64,000 nt of DNA from Dactylosporangium sp040605635 (GTDB lineage: Bacteria; Actinomycetota; Actinomycetes; Mycobacteriales; Micromonosporaceae): NCBI RefSeq assembly GCF_040605635.1, contig NZ_JBEXDG010000007.1, positions 186,001-250,000 of the forward strand, read 5' to 3'. How positions within the stretch are numbered: position 1 is the stretch's first letter; every line of letters starts with the position of its first letter. Both the position numbers and the translations under genes were made by a program. Below the pieces are notes generated by a model. It was not told the DNA's origin and searched no databases. It saw only the letters and a program-made list of their open reading frames with translations. Positions 49,308 to 58,083 of the stretch are shown here, in pieces.

Positions 49308-49946
49308 ATGGCACGGCACGACCGGACCCGCCTGCCCGCGGCCGAACGGCGCCGTCAGATCATCACCGCCGCGACGCGGCTCGTTGCGGAGCGGGGGTTC
49401 TGGGGCCTGTCGATGCAGGACGTCGCGGCGGACTGCGGCCTCACGGTGCCGGGGCTGCTGCATCACGTGGGGTCCAAGGACGGCCTGCTGATCGCGATCC
49501 TCGAACACCGCGACGCCGAGGACGCCCGGGCCCTGGCTTCGCTGCTGGGAGCGCCCCCATTGGGGGTGCCGTCGCCCTCGTCGTCGCCGTCGTTGTCGCC
49601 CTCGTTGTCGCCCTCGTTATCGTCGCCGTCGCCGTCGTTGCGGGAGGTTTGCGCGGCGGTGGTGCGGCGGAACGCGTCGCAGCCGGAGATCGTGCGGTTG
49701 TTCGCGGTGCTGCAGGCGGAGTCGCTCACACCCGACCACCCCGCGCACGCGTACTTCGTCGCCCGGCAGCAGCGGATACTCGACGAGATCACCGCCCTGG
49801 CCAAGGCCGCCGGCGGGCCGGCCCCACCCGAGACGACGGCGCGGCGGGTCATGGCCCTCATGGACGGCGTGCAGCTGCAGTGGCTGCGCTCCCCCGGCTC
49901 CGACCTGATTCAGCTGTGGGCTGACACGGTCGGCGACCTGCCTTAG
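49308..49946 (+). CDS. TetR-family regulator with Ser-Pro repeat insert
   Basis: 212 residues. DNA-binding domain about 10-60 (LSMQDVAADCGLTVPGLLHHVGSK). Residues about 85-112 are Ser/Pro/Leu repeats (SPSLSPSLSPSLSS) inserted between the first helices and the ligand domain, where TetR proteins normally have a folded linker. The rest (REVCAAVVRRNASQPEIVRLF onwards) is a normal TetR ligand domain. Divergent from the GH3 gene and a likely repressor of it. Its stop overlaps the stop of the converging BpsA-like gene. Confidence 0.87.
   Translation: MARHDRTRLPAAERRRQIITAATRLVAERGFWGLSMQDVAADCGLTVPGLLHHVGSKDGLLIAILEHRDAEDARALASLLGAPPLGVPSPSSSPSLSPSLSPSLSSPSPSLREVCAAVVRRNASQPEIVRLFAVLQAESLTPDHPAHAYFVARQQRILDEITALAKAAGGPAPPETTARRVMALMDGVQLQWLRSPGSDLIQLWADTVGDLP
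49570..49640 (+). repeat. microsatellite in the TetR gene
   Basis: Repeats of TCGTCGCCG/TTGTCGCCC units in frame, coding for the Ser-Pro-Leu linker. Copy-number change in steps of three bases would alter linker length without a frameshift. Confidence 0.75.
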
Positions 49947-52018
49947 CTCTCGGGCAAGGTCAGCGTTTCGACCAGCTCGGCGATCTCGTGCCGCGGCAGG
50001 TCGAGCAGCCTGGCATCGGCCCACGACGGCCGGATCAGCTCGGCGACCTTGGCTCTGGCCTCGTTCTTCGTCATCCCGTACTGCCGGACGAGCCCCTCAC
50101 GCAGGACATTGCCGAGCTTCCCGTGCGCGTGCTGCAGCAACCATCCGACCGCGGTCCGTGACCCGTCCGGCACGGCGGTCGCCTCCACGATCGCCAGTTT
50201 CGGCGAGGGGGTGCTGCGCCGGTAACGTAACGTGTACTTCGAAGCGACAACGGTGCGTAGCGCCGCCTGACTCTTCGCATCGATGAGGTCGGGCGATTTG
50301 TTGGGCAGTTGTAAGCTCAGGGAAGAAGTATTGAGCGCCAGCAGCACCCGCAACAGCCATGGCCCGGGATCGCCGGTGAGGTCGATCTGGTCCGGCACCG
50401 ACCGCAACGGCGCCGCCAGCAGCTCCGCGGGCCCGCGCCCGACGGCCTCGCCCTCCAGCGAATGCTCACCGTGGGTGTACATGTTGACCGCCGCCCCGCT
50501 CAGCCGCTTCTCCAGCACCTGCCATGTGCGCGCGGTGGGCCGGCAGACATAGAGGTCGCTCGCGGACCCGACCGCTTGCGCGCCGTGGTAGCGGTTGAAG
50601 GACGGCAGGATCGTTTCGACCGCGAGGTCGAGGTCGAGCACCGCCCGCTGCACCTTCACCCCGAGCGCGGGCGTGAGCGGACTGAACCCGTAGGCCATGA
50701 CGAGCCGCCCGTTGACCCGGTCCCGCAGCGCCTGCGCCCCGCGGCCGAGGAAGAGCTGGACACCCTCCGGCGTGTAGGGCGGGTCGGTGAAGACGAGGTC
50801 CGCGGACTCGGCGACCACCGGCGGCAGGCCGAACCGCAGGTCCGCGTGCCAGCACTCGACCGCGTGCCCGCGCTGCGCCGCCCGGGCCGCGATGAACTCG
50901 AGCAGCCGCTCGTCGACGTCGACGACCGTGACCCGCACGTCGGACCGGACGGCGAGGACGGCGAGCGAGGTCAGGTCGTGATCGCCGACGCAGACGAGGT
51001 GGGCGCCGGCCAGGTCGTACGTCTCGTCGAGCCACCTGGCCCGCTTCGCCGCGGTCTGGGCGGTCGCGGAGACGTGGTCGAGCGCCCGGTCGGTGGGGAC
51101 GTCCGCGATGAGGCGGGTCAGGTCGGCGATCAGGTCCGCATCGGAGATGCCCGATGGGCCCGGCCAGCCCGGCTCGCCCGACCCGCTCGCCCAGCCTGGC
51201 TCGCCCGCCCGGCCCGACTCGCCTGCCCAGCCCTCGCCCGCCCGGCCCGGATCGCCCGCCCGGCTCGGCTGGCCCGTCCAGCCCGGCTTGCCCGTCGGGG
51301 TCGTCGCGCCCGTGCCCGGTCCGGCCGACGGTTCAGCGGGATATTCCGGATTTTCCTGGTTCCCGGTGGCTGATGGCGGCGGGAGAAGGGGCGGCGTGGG
51401 CGATGGGGGCGAGGCCGGACGCACCACGCCGGGCAAGGACAGCGGTTGACCTGCCGTGGTCGGTGATGCTGCATTGCCGCCGGCCGGATCCACCGCTGGG
51501 CGGAGGGGGGCGGTGAAGCGGGTGCGGTACGCGCCGGGCAGGCGAAGGGTGCCGTTCCGCGCGGTGTGCAGGTCGGGGCCTGCGGCGCGGAGCAGGTGCT
51601 CGACCGTCCGGCGAGGGAGGGCGTGCTCGCGGATCAGGTCGTCGAGGGTGGTCGGGGTTGTCGCCAGGTCGACCAGGGCCAGTCGCAGGCGGCGGCCGCC
51701 GATCCCGGCGTCCGCCACGATTCCGACCACCGTCTCGATCGGCGTCGCCGCGCCAGTGTCGGCCGTCCCGGCCGCCTCGCCCTCCGCGCCGGAGCCCGCC
51801 TCAGCCGAAGGCGTCGCACCGCCGGCGCCACCGCCGCCACTACCGCCACCGCGGCTACCGCCGCTATCGCCACCACTGCCGCCAGCGCCAGCGCTGCCGG
51901 CGGGTGCGGGTGGCGGAACGGATGATGACGCCGCAGCGGGGTCTGTGATCTTGTTGGGCGGCTGCCCGGTGGACGGCGGGGGTGGGTCCGAGGGGGCAGG
52001 GCCGGCTGGTGGCGTCAT
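49943..52018 (-). CDS. BpsA-like (DUF43) protein with low-complexity insertions
   Basis: 691 residues. The C-terminal two thirds follow the branched-chain polyamine synthase (BpsA) pattern: LVCVGDHDLTSLAVLA, TVVDVDERLLEFIAA, HADLRFGLP and DLVFTDPPYTPEGVQLFLGRG. BpsA transfers aminopropyl groups from decarboxylated SAM onto spermidine. About 95 N-terminal residues are Pro, Gly, Ser and Ala repeats; a second low-complexity stretch (about 185-290, GWAGESGRAGEPGW) splits a small winged-helix-like segment (DLIREHALPRRTVEHLLRAA) from the catalytic part. C-terminal 150 residues extend past usual BpsA. Actinobacterial members are poorly studied, and the substrate may differ. Confidence 0.78.
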   Translation of the reverse strand: MTPPAGPAPSDPPPPSTGQPPNKITDPAAASSSVPPPAPAGSAGAGGSGGDSGGSRGGGSGGGGAGGATPSAEAGSGAEGEAAGTADTGAATPIETVVGIVADAGIGGRRLRLALVDLATTPTTLDDLIREHALPRRTVEHLLRAAGPDLHTARNGTLRLPGAYRTRFTAPLRPAVDPAGGNAASPTTAGQPLSLPGVVRPASPPSPTPPLLPPPSATGNQENPEYPAEPSAGPGTGATTPTGKPGWTGQPSRAGDPGRAGEGWAGESGRAGEPGWASGSGEPGWPGPSGISDADLIADLTRLIADVPTDRALDHVSATAQTAAKRARWLDETYDLAGAHLVCVGDHDLTSLAVLAVRSDVRVTVVDVDERLLEFIAARAAQRGHAVECWHADLRFGLPPVVAESADLVFTDPPYTPEGVQLFLGRGAQALRDRVNGRLVMAYGFSPLTPALGVKVQRAVLDLDLAVETILPSFNRYHGAQAVGSASDLYVCRPTARTWQVLEKRLSGAAVNMYTHGEHSLEGEAVGRGPAELLAAPLRSVPDQIDLTGDPGPWLLRVLLALNTSSLSLQLPNKSPDLIDAKSQAALRTVVASKYTLRYRRSTPSPKLAIVEATAVPDGSRTAVGWLLQHAHGKLGNVLREGLVRQYGMTKNEARAKVAELIRPSWADARLLDLPRHEIAELVETLTLPES
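51130..51300. repeat. GC-rich repeats inside the BpsA-like gene
   Basis: Imperfect units of CCGGCTCGCCCG/CGCCCGGCC recur every 12-24 bp and code for Gly/Trp/Arg/Pro-rich sequence on the minus strand (GEPGW, AGDPGRAG). Looks like a slippage-prone expansion in a linker. Confidence 0.65.
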
Positions 52019-52400
52019 CGTCCTTCACCTTACGGGGCGCGGCGATCCGACCAAGACCGGCAAAGGTCATCGATGAGTTAAAAGTTAATGACCTGCAGTT
52101 ATTCAACGACGGGGGCGTGAATTCAGTTAAACCGTTTCGGCGGTGTTTCACGGGTTGGGAGGCATTGAAGTACAGGGTGGCGGCAAGGGTGCGCAGAGGG
52201 TATGAAGTCTTGTCCGGACGATTCCGGCTGTGTGATCGTCCTGAAATCGCCATGAGTCGATGAAGCTTGCGGTTGGCCGTTCGGCGCGCGCACGCCGGCC
52301 GTTGCACCAGAGTCGACTCTCGCGTGTCTCGATTGGTTCCGGCGCACCCCCGAAACGTTGTACCCCCGGTTCCGTGCGCCGCCCTGGAAAGAAGGCACCC
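52019..52400 (+). promoter_or_regulatory. AT-rich upstream region of the M4 protease gene
   Basis: No gene is supported in these 382 bp apart from the possible longer protease start at 52260. 52060-52130 is unusually AT-rich for this genome and holds AGGTCAT...ATGACCT (52064-52070 with 52088-52094, 17-base spacer), TCATCGATGA, and three AGTTAA repeats (52076, 52083, 52125). Probable regulated promoter. Confidence 0.5.
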
Positions 52401-54470
52401 TTGAAGCTGTCCCCACGGTTCGCTACAGCGGCCGGAGTGCTCGCGGTCGGGCTGGTAACAGCCGGCACCGCCGCAGCCGTGCAAGCCTCGCCCCCGCTGC
52501 CGGCGCCCACAGGCGTCGAGGCAGCCAACGTCGTCGCGGCCAAGTCAGCCGCGACGTTCGTGTCCCAGCGTCCGAGTGTGCTGCAGCCCAGCACCGACGA
52601 CGCGTACGTGCAGAAGTCGTTCGTCGCGTCCGGCAACGCGAAGTACGTCGGCTACGAGCGGACCTACAAGGGTCTGCCCGTCGTCGGTGGTGACTTCGTG
52701 GTCGTCACGGACGCGGCGGGCACGGCGAAGTACACGTCGGTGTCGCAGACGAAGGCGATCGGCAGCCTGTCGACGTCGGCGAAGATCAGCTCCGCCGACG
52801 CCGAGGCGGCCGCCCGCAAGCTGCTGACGAGCGTCAACGCGGTCGAGGGCACCAGGCTCGTCGTCTACACCCTGGACGGCAGCGCCAAGCTCGCGTACGA
52901 GACGACGCTCAACGGCACCGGCGCGGAGGGCGCGAGCCGCCTCACCGTGCAGGTCGACGCCCTCACCGGCGCCGTGCTCGACAAGACCGAGCGGGTCATG
53001 CACGGCACCGGCACCGGTTGGATCGTCGGTAACGTCACGATCAACACGACCCTGTCGGGCAGCACGTACAGCATGAAGGACCCGACCTACCCGACCATCA
53101 GCTGCCAGAACGCCACCGGCAACACGACGTTCACGGGCCCTGACGACGTCTGGGGCACCGGTGTCGGCACCGACCGGGAGACCGGCTGCGTCGACGCGCT
53201 GTACGCGGCTCAGAAGGAGGCCGCGATGCTCTCGTCGTGGCTGGGCCGCAACGGGTTCAACGGCAGCGGCGGCGGCTGGCCGATCCGCGTCGGTCTGAAC
53301 GACCAGAACGCGTACTACGACGGCACCCAGATCCAGATCGGCAAGAACACCGCCGGCAAGTGGATCAGCTCGCTGGACGTCGTGGGTCACGAGGTCGGTC
53401 ACGGCATCGACGACACCACCCCGGGTGGCATCTCGAAGGCCGGCACCCAGGAGTTCGTGGGTGACGTGTTCGGCGCGGCCACCGAGGCGTTCGCCGCCAA
53501 CCCGAACGACCCGGCCGACTACCAGGTCGGCGAGGAAGTCAACCTCGTCGGCAGCGGCCCGATCCGCTACATGTACAACCCGTCGCTCGCGGGTGACGAC
53601 AACTGCTACTCCAGCAGCACGCCGACGCAGGAGGTCCACGCGGCCGCCGGCCCCGGCAACCACTGGTTCTACCTGCTCGCCGAGGGCACCAACCCGACCA
53701 ACGGGCAGCCGACCAGCACCACGTGCAACGGCTCGACCGGCCTCGTCGGCATCGGCATCCAGAAGGCCACCAAGATCTTCTACAACGCGATGCTGATGAA
53801 GACCTCGTCCTCGTCGTACCTGAAGTACCGCACCTGGACGCTAACCGCGGCCAAGAACCTGTACCCGAGCAGCTGCGCGGAGTTCAACGCGGTCAAGAAC
53901 GCGTGGAACGCCGTCAACGTCCCGGCGCAGTCCGGGGACCCGACGTGCACCGGTGGCACCACCCCGCCGCCCACCACGTCGAACCCGCCGACCTCGAACC
54001 CGCCGACCGGCTCGTGCTCCGGCCAGAAGCTGCTCAACCCGGGCTTCGAGTCGGGCACCGCGTCGTGGACCGGCACCACCGGCTCCATCGGCCAGTGGGC
54101 CAGCCAGGGCCAGGCCGCCCGCACGGGCACCTACAGCTCGTGGCTGCTCGGGTACGGCTCGACGAAGACCGAGGCGATCCAGCAGTCGGTGACCATCCCG
54201 GCCGGGTGCAGCGCCACGCTCACGGCGTACATCCACATCGACTCGGCCGAGACGACCACCACCGTGCAGTACGACAAGCTGACCATCACGGCCGGCTCGA
54301 CCACCCTGGGCACCCTGTCGAACCTGAACAAGGCGTCCGGGTACGTGCTGCGCACGTACAACCTGAGCTCGTTCGCCGGTCAGACGGTGGCGATCAAGTT
54401 CAGCGGCACGGAGGACTCGTCCCTGCAGACGTCGTTCGTCCTCGACGATCTCGCGGTGACGCTGAGCTAG
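52401..54470 (+). CDS. secreted M4-family (thermolysin-like) metalloprotease
   Basis: 689 residues from a TTG with AAGAAGG seven bases upstream, which gives a standard signal peptide (MKLSPRFATAAGVLAVGL, cut near residue 30). A longer ATG start at 52260 would add 47 Arg-rich residues and lacks a ribosome site. FTP/PepSY-type propeptide to about 215; zinc site H330-E331-V-G-H334 and third ligand E351 (GTQEFVGDVFG); catalytic His region HAAAGPGNHWFYLLAEG. After a Thr/Pro linker a C-terminal jelly-roll domain (about 545-689, LLNPGFESGTASWTGT) is seen, as in many secreted actinobacterial proteases. Confidence 0.93.
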   Translation: MKLSPRFATAAGVLAVGLVTAGTAAAVQASPPLPAPTGVEAANVVAAKSAATFVSQRPSVLQPSTDDAYVQKSFVASGNAKYVGYERTYKGLPVVGGDFVVVTDAAGTAKYTSVSQTKAIGSLSTSAKISSADAEAAARKLLTSVNAVEGTRLVVYTLDGSAKLAYETTLNGTGAEGASRLTVQVDALTGAVLDKTERVMHGTGTGWIVGNVTINTTLSGSTYSMKDPTYPTISCQNATGNTTFTGPDDVWGTGVGTDRETGCVDALYAAQKEAAMLSSWLGRNGFNGSGGGWPIRVGLNDQNAYYDGTQIQIGKNTAGKWISSLDVVGHEVGHGIDDTTPGGISKAGTQEFVGDVFGAATEAFAANPNDPADYQVGEEVNLVGSGPIRYMYNPSLAGDDNCYSSSTPTQEVHAAAGPGNHWFYLLAEGTNPTNGQPTSTTCNGSTGLVGIGIQKATKIFYNAMLMKTSSSSYLKYRTWTLTAAKNLYPSSCAEFNAVKNAWNAVNVPAQSGDPTCTGGTTPPPTTSNPPTSNPPTGSCSGQKLLNPGFESGTASWTGTTGSIGQWASQGQAARTGTYSSWLLGYGSTKTEAIQQSVTIPAGCSATLTAYIHIDSAETTTTVQYDKLTITAGSTTLGTLSNLNKASGYVLRTYNLSSFAGQTVAIKFSGTEDSSLQTSFVLDDLAVTLS

Positions 54471-54487
54471 CGGTATCGGAAAAACAG

Positions 54488-54518
54488 GGGCCCGGGTCGC
54501 GCGCCGACCCGGGCCCTT
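54488..54518 (+). terminator. terminator of the M4 protease gene
   Basis: GGGCCCGGGTCG (54488-54499) and CGACCCGGGCCC (54505-54516) form a perfect 12-bp stem with a 5-base loop, followed by TTCC. It begins 17 bp after the stop. Confidence 0.85.
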
Positions 54519-54553
54519 CCATGTGCGACCTCGGCCCGGGTCTCCACCCGTAG

Positions 54554-54585
54554 GTGCCATCGCGTCCCACCGGACGCGATGGCAC
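54554..54585 (-). terminator. terminator of the converging methyltransferase gene
   Basis: GTGCCATCGCGTC (54554-54566) and GACGCGATGGCAC (54573-54585) form a perfect 13-bp stem with a 6-base loop, 22 bp past the methyltransferase stop on the minus strand. Back to back with the protease terminator. Confidence 0.8.
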
Positions 54586-54607
54586 GGCTGCGACGGGCGC
54601 CGCGGGG

Positions 54608-55288
54608 CTACAGGTACGCGAACAGCATCGGGTTGCCGGACGCGGCGGCGTGCACGGGGGCGGCGAGCCGCAGCTTCAGTTTCAGGCCGACGAGCCGGTC
54701 GTGGGTGTCGGGGTCGGCGGCCGGTGACGCGGTCAGGTGGGCGATGCCGTGCCGGCGGAGCCAGCCGAGGACGACCGCGCCCTCGCTGACCGGCCACGGG
54801 CGGCGGCCGTGGAACACGTCGTGGACGGCGACGGCGGCGCCCGGGCGGAGCCGGTCGAAGAGCTCCGTGGTGTACCAGCGGGCGAACCGCGCCGTGTGGG
54901 CGGCGTCGACGAGGACGAACCCGGGCTCGTCGGGGAGCGGGCCGTCGCGGACGTCGCCGCGGGTGAAGGACCACCGGTCCGCGGCCAGGGACGGCGGGAC
55001 GGACCGGGTCGCGTCGCCGGTGAGGTCGAACGTGTGCAGCGTGCCCATGTCGTTGTCCCGCAGGGCGCGCAGCAGCCACGTCGTCGACCAGCCCCGCGCC
55101 GACCCGATCTCCAGCACCGTGCGGGGGCGCAGCGCCCGGACCGTCAGGTAGGCGATCTCCGCCTCGACGTCGTCGAGCCTGGGGCGCATCGGGCGCTGCG
55201 CGAGGAGCTCCCGCTGCTCGTCGCGGGCGGTGCGCAGGTCGTCAGCGTAGGTGCGGTACCAGTTGATGACCGTGTCGAGCGGCGGCAT
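54608..55288 (-). CDS. class I SAM-dependent methyltransferase
   Basis: 226 residues. VLEIGSARGWSTTWLLRAL is motif I; FVLVDAAHTARFARWYTTELFDRL and VAVHDVFHG follow, like the CmcI/TylF-type O-methyltransferase group with metal-binding Asp and His. ATG chosen at the start of the fold; the longer frame overlaps the hydrolase gene out of register. It overlaps the end of the hydrolase gene by 47 bp. Substrate unknown. Confidence 0.82.
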   Translation of the reverse strand: MPPLDTVINWYRTYADDLRTARDEQRELLAQRPMRPRLDDVEAEIAYLTVRALRPRTVLEIGSARGWSTTWLLRALRDNDMGTLHTFDLTGDATRSVPPSLAADRWSFTRGDVRDGPLPDEPGFVLVDAAHTARFARWYTTELFDRLRPGAAVAVHDVFHGRRPWPVSEGAVVLGWLRRHGIAHLTASPAADPDTHDRLVGLKLKLRLAAPVHAAASGNPMLFAYL

Positions 55289-56063
55289 CGAGGTCTCCGT
55301 TCGCGATGGCGGCGAGGGCGTCCAGGGAGGCGGTGCCGGGCACGAAGTAGCCGTCGTGGCCGGTGACCCCGTCGACGGGCAGCGGCAGCGCCCCGAACGC
55401 CGGATCGGTGGGGTGGGTGCCGTGGCCGGCGCCGAGGATGCGCAGCCCCGGCAGGCGGCGGGTCCAGTCGCCGGCGGCGGTGCCGGCCCACACGCGGGCG
55501 GTGGTGCGCAGGTCCGCGGCGCGGTCCACGCCCATCCCGGGGCTGCCGAGGACGACGATGTCGGTGACGTGTCCGCCGGTACCGGCGTCGAGGCGCGCGG
55601 CGGCACGGCCGATGACGGTGGAGCCGTAGCTGTGCCCGACGAGCACGATCCGCGGTGCGGGCACGTCCCGCAGGAACCGCAGCAGCGCGGCGGCCCCGGT
55701 CGCGGCGACGTCCTCCCGGACCGCGTCGAGCCGGATCCCCTCGGGCGGGTGGTAGCCGAGCCACGCGATCACCGCGACGTCCGGGCCGGCGGCGGTCGCG
55801 AGCTGCGCGGCCTGCCAGGCGGGGGCGCGGCGCTGGACACCGCCGAGGCCGCGGTCGAAGTTGGCGGCGGTGGTGCCGGCACCGGGCACGAGGACGACGA
55901 CGGTCGCCGCCGTCGACGGGTCGCCGACGACCTCGACCGCGAGACCGTCGGCGGTCCGTACGTCCTGGACGGCCAGGGCAGGCGGCACGGCGGACACCTG
56001 CGCCGGGCCGAACACCGACCAGAGGACCGCGATCAGCGGCAGCGCGAACACCCTGCGGAACAT
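55242..56063 (-). CDS. secreted alpha/beta hydrolase (DUF1023-like)
   Basis: 273 residues with a signal peptide (FRRVFALPLIAVLWSVFGP). VVVLVPGAGTTAANFDRGLGG, the nucleophile elbow VLVGHSYGSTVIG and late His in GTHPTDPAFG/VTGHDGYF follow the DUF1023 alpha/beta-hydrolase pattern. Presumed esterase or amidase outside the membrane. Followed by an overlapping methyltransferase gene on the same strand. Confidence 0.83.
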   Translation of the reverse strand: MFRRVFALPLIAVLWSVFGPAQVSAVPPALAVQDVRTADGLAVEVVGDPSTAATVVVLVPGAGTTAANFDRGLGGVQRRAPAWQAAQLATAAGPDVAVIAWLGYHPPEGIRLDAVREDVAATGAAALLRFLRDVPAPRIVLVGHSYGSTVIGRAAARLDAGTGGHVTDIVVLGSPGMGVDRAADLRTTARVWAGTAAGDWTRRLPGLRILGAGHGTHPTDPAFGALPLPVDGVTGHDGYFVPGTASLDALAAIANGDLDAAARHGHQLVPHLR

Positions 56064-56167
56064 GTGGCCGAAGGTAGGTGCGCGGCGGTGCCCGGATCGT
56101 CACTCCGTGGGACCATCTGCGGTGTACCTCTGCGGTACTACGGGTCTTCCCGGACGGTCCCGGGCGC

Positions 56168-56836
56168 TCAGGACCCGGCGCTGACGACCCCGGTCTCGTA
56201 GGCGAAGACGACGGCCTGTGCCCGGTCACGCAGGTCGAGTTTCGTCAGCACGCGGCTCACGTGGGTCTTCACCGTCTGCTCGGCGACGACGAGGTCCTCG
56301 GCGATCTCCGCGTTGGACCGGCCGCGGGCGATGAGCCGCAGCACCTCCGTCTCCCGTGGGGTGAGGGCGGCGAGCCGGGCCGGCTGGTGCCCGGTGGCGG
56401 CCTTCGGGCGGGCCGCGAACTGCTCGATGAGCCGCCGTGTCACCGACGGGGCGAGCAGGCCGTCGCCGGCGGCGACGACCCGGACGGCGTTGACGAGTTC
56501 GGCGGCCGGGGCGTCCTTGAGCAGGAACCCGGACGCGCCGGCGCGCAGCGCCTCGAACACGTAGTCGTCGAGGTCGAACGTGGTGAGGATGACGACCTTC
56601 GGCCGGTGCAGCCCCGGGTCGGTGCCGAGGATGCGGGCGGTCGCCTGGATGCCGTCGAGGACGGGCATGCGCACGTCCATGAGGACCACGTCCGGGGAGT
56701 GCTCCCGGGCCATCGCGACGCCCTGCGCGCCGTCGGCGGCGTCACCGACGACGACGATGTCCGGCTGGGCGGCGAGCAGCGCCGCGAAACCCTGCCGGAC
56801 CATCGCCTGGTCGTCGACGATGAGGACCCGGATCAC
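56168..56836 (-). CDS. NarL/FixJ-type response regulator
   Basis: 222 residues. Receiver domain with acidic pair in LIVDDQAMVRQGF, phospho-Asp in PDVVLMDVRMPVLDG and Lys in FLLKDAPA; C-terminal LuxR helix-turn-helix LTPRETEVLRLIARGRSNAEIAEDL. Starts in an ATGA overlap with the histidine kinase gene, its cognate sensor. Target genes unknown; the giant LuxR ATPase gene is next upstream on the strand. Confidence 0.94.
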   Translation of the reverse strand: MIRVLIVDDQAMVRQGFAALLAAQPDIVVVGDAADGAQGVAMAREHSPDVVLMDVRMPVLDGIQATARILGTDPGLHRPKVVILTTFDLDDYVFEALRAGASGFLLKDAPAAELVNAVRVVAAGDGLLAPSVTRRLIEQFAARPKAATGHQPARLAALTPRETEVLRLIARGRSNAEIAEDLVVAEQTVKTHVSRVLTKLDLRDRAQAVVFAYETGVVSAGS

Positions 56837-58047
56837 GTGTCGACCTCCAGGGGGAGCGTGGCGTGGACGGTGTAGCGGCCCGCGTCGGGGCCGGCGGTGA
56901 ACGTGCCGCCGATGGCGGTGGCCCGTTCCCGCATGCCGAGCAGGCCGTGCCGTTCACCGGTGGGCGGCTCACCCGCCGGGTCGCCGGCGGGGGCGGTCAG
57001 GGTGTTGCGCACGGTCAGCTCCAGGGCGGACGGGCCGAGGGTGAGGGTGATGCGGACGGGGGCGCCGGCGGCGTGGCGGCGGGCGTTGCTCAGCGCCTCC
57101 TGCACGATCCGGAACGCGGCGAGGCCGACGGCGGGTGGGACGGTCGCGCCGGGCAGCGGCTCGAACGTGACGTCGACGCCGGCCCGGCGGGCGTCGACGA
57201 CGAGCCCGGCGAGGTCCTCGAGGCCCGGCTGCGGCTCCACCAGGGGTGTCTCGGTGCTGCGCAGCACGCCGAGGAGGCGGCGCATCTCGACGAGCGCCTC
57301 CCTGGACGTGCCGGCGATCGCGGCGAGCTCCTCGGCGACCGCGGGTGGGACGCCGTCGATGCGGTACACGGCGGTCTCGGCGCGCACCGCGATGAGCGAC
57401 ATGTGGTGGGCGACGACGTCGTGCATCTCGCGGGCGATCCGGTTGCGTTCCTCGGCGACGGCGCGGCGGGCCTGGGCGAGCTCGGTGCGTTCCTCCTCCT
57501 CGGCGAGGGCGGCCTGGACCTCGCGGCGGCGGCGGACCTGGTCACCGACGACGAGGATGGCGAAGACGGCGAGGAGCAGCCCGGCGATGTTGGTGGGCTT
57601 GACGAACACGACGACGAGCAGCGCCGCGGACAGCCCGGTCCAGACGAGGACGCCGCGGCGGTGCCGGACGGCGACGACGGCGAGGACGACGGGGATGCTC
57701 AGCATCTGCGTCGGTGTCCACGGCCACGGGGTGCGTTGCGCGATGTGGACGGTGAAGCCGGCGAGCCCGGCGACGAGGAACGCGATCCGCCACGCGAGCA
57801 GCGGCCGGGTCGCGACGAGCGCGATCGGGGCGCCGGTGAGGGCGGCGGTGAGGACGAGGAGGAACGAGCCGACCATGGGGCCGTTGCCGAGGAGGTACTC
57901 GTAGGTGATGAGCCCGGCGGCGATCGCGACGACGACCCCGATCGTGGGCAGCGCCCGGCCGAGGCGGGTGCGGGGACGGACCGGCGGGTCGGGGCCGACG
58001 AGGAACCCGCGCAGGTCCCGCCGCACGGCCTTCGACACGCTGCCCAC
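56833..58047 (-). CDS. membrane sensor histidine kinase (HisKA_3 type)
   Basis: 404 residues. Four to five membrane segments in residues 30-165 form the sensor part with almost no extracellular domain; dimerisation helix with phospho-His in RIAREMHDVVAHHMSL; ATPase domain IVQEALSNARRHAAGA and HGLLGMRERATAIGG. Phosphorylates the adjacent response regulator. Signal probably sensed in the membrane. Confidence 0.94.
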   Translation of the reverse strand: MGSVSKAVRRDLRGFLVGPDPPVRPRTRLGRALPTIGVVVAIAAGLITYEYLLGNGPMVGSFLLVLTAALTGAPIALVATRPLLAWRIAFLVAGLAGFTVHIAQRTPWPWTPTQMLSIPVVLAVVAVRHRRGVLVWTGLSAALLVVVFVKPTNIAGLLLAVFAILVVGDQVRRRREVQAALAEEEERTELAQARRAVAEERNRIAREMHDVVAHHMSLIAVRAETAVYRIDGVPPAVAEELAAIAGTSREALVEMRRLLGVLRSTETPLVEPQPGLEDLAGLVVDARRAGVDVTFEPLPGATVPPAVGLAAFRIVQEALSNARRHAAGAPVRITLTLGPSALELTVRNTLTAPAGDPAGEPPTGERHGLLGMRERATAIGGTFTAGPDAGRYTVHATLPLEVDT

Positions 58048-58083
58048 CCCGGAACCGTAACAGCGGCCGGGGTGGTAGCGCCG

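Noticed and set aside
52260..52400. Upstream ATG start of the M4 protease
   Set aside because: It would put 47 Arg-rich residues before the signal peptide and has no ribosome site; TTG 52401 has one. Not excluded.
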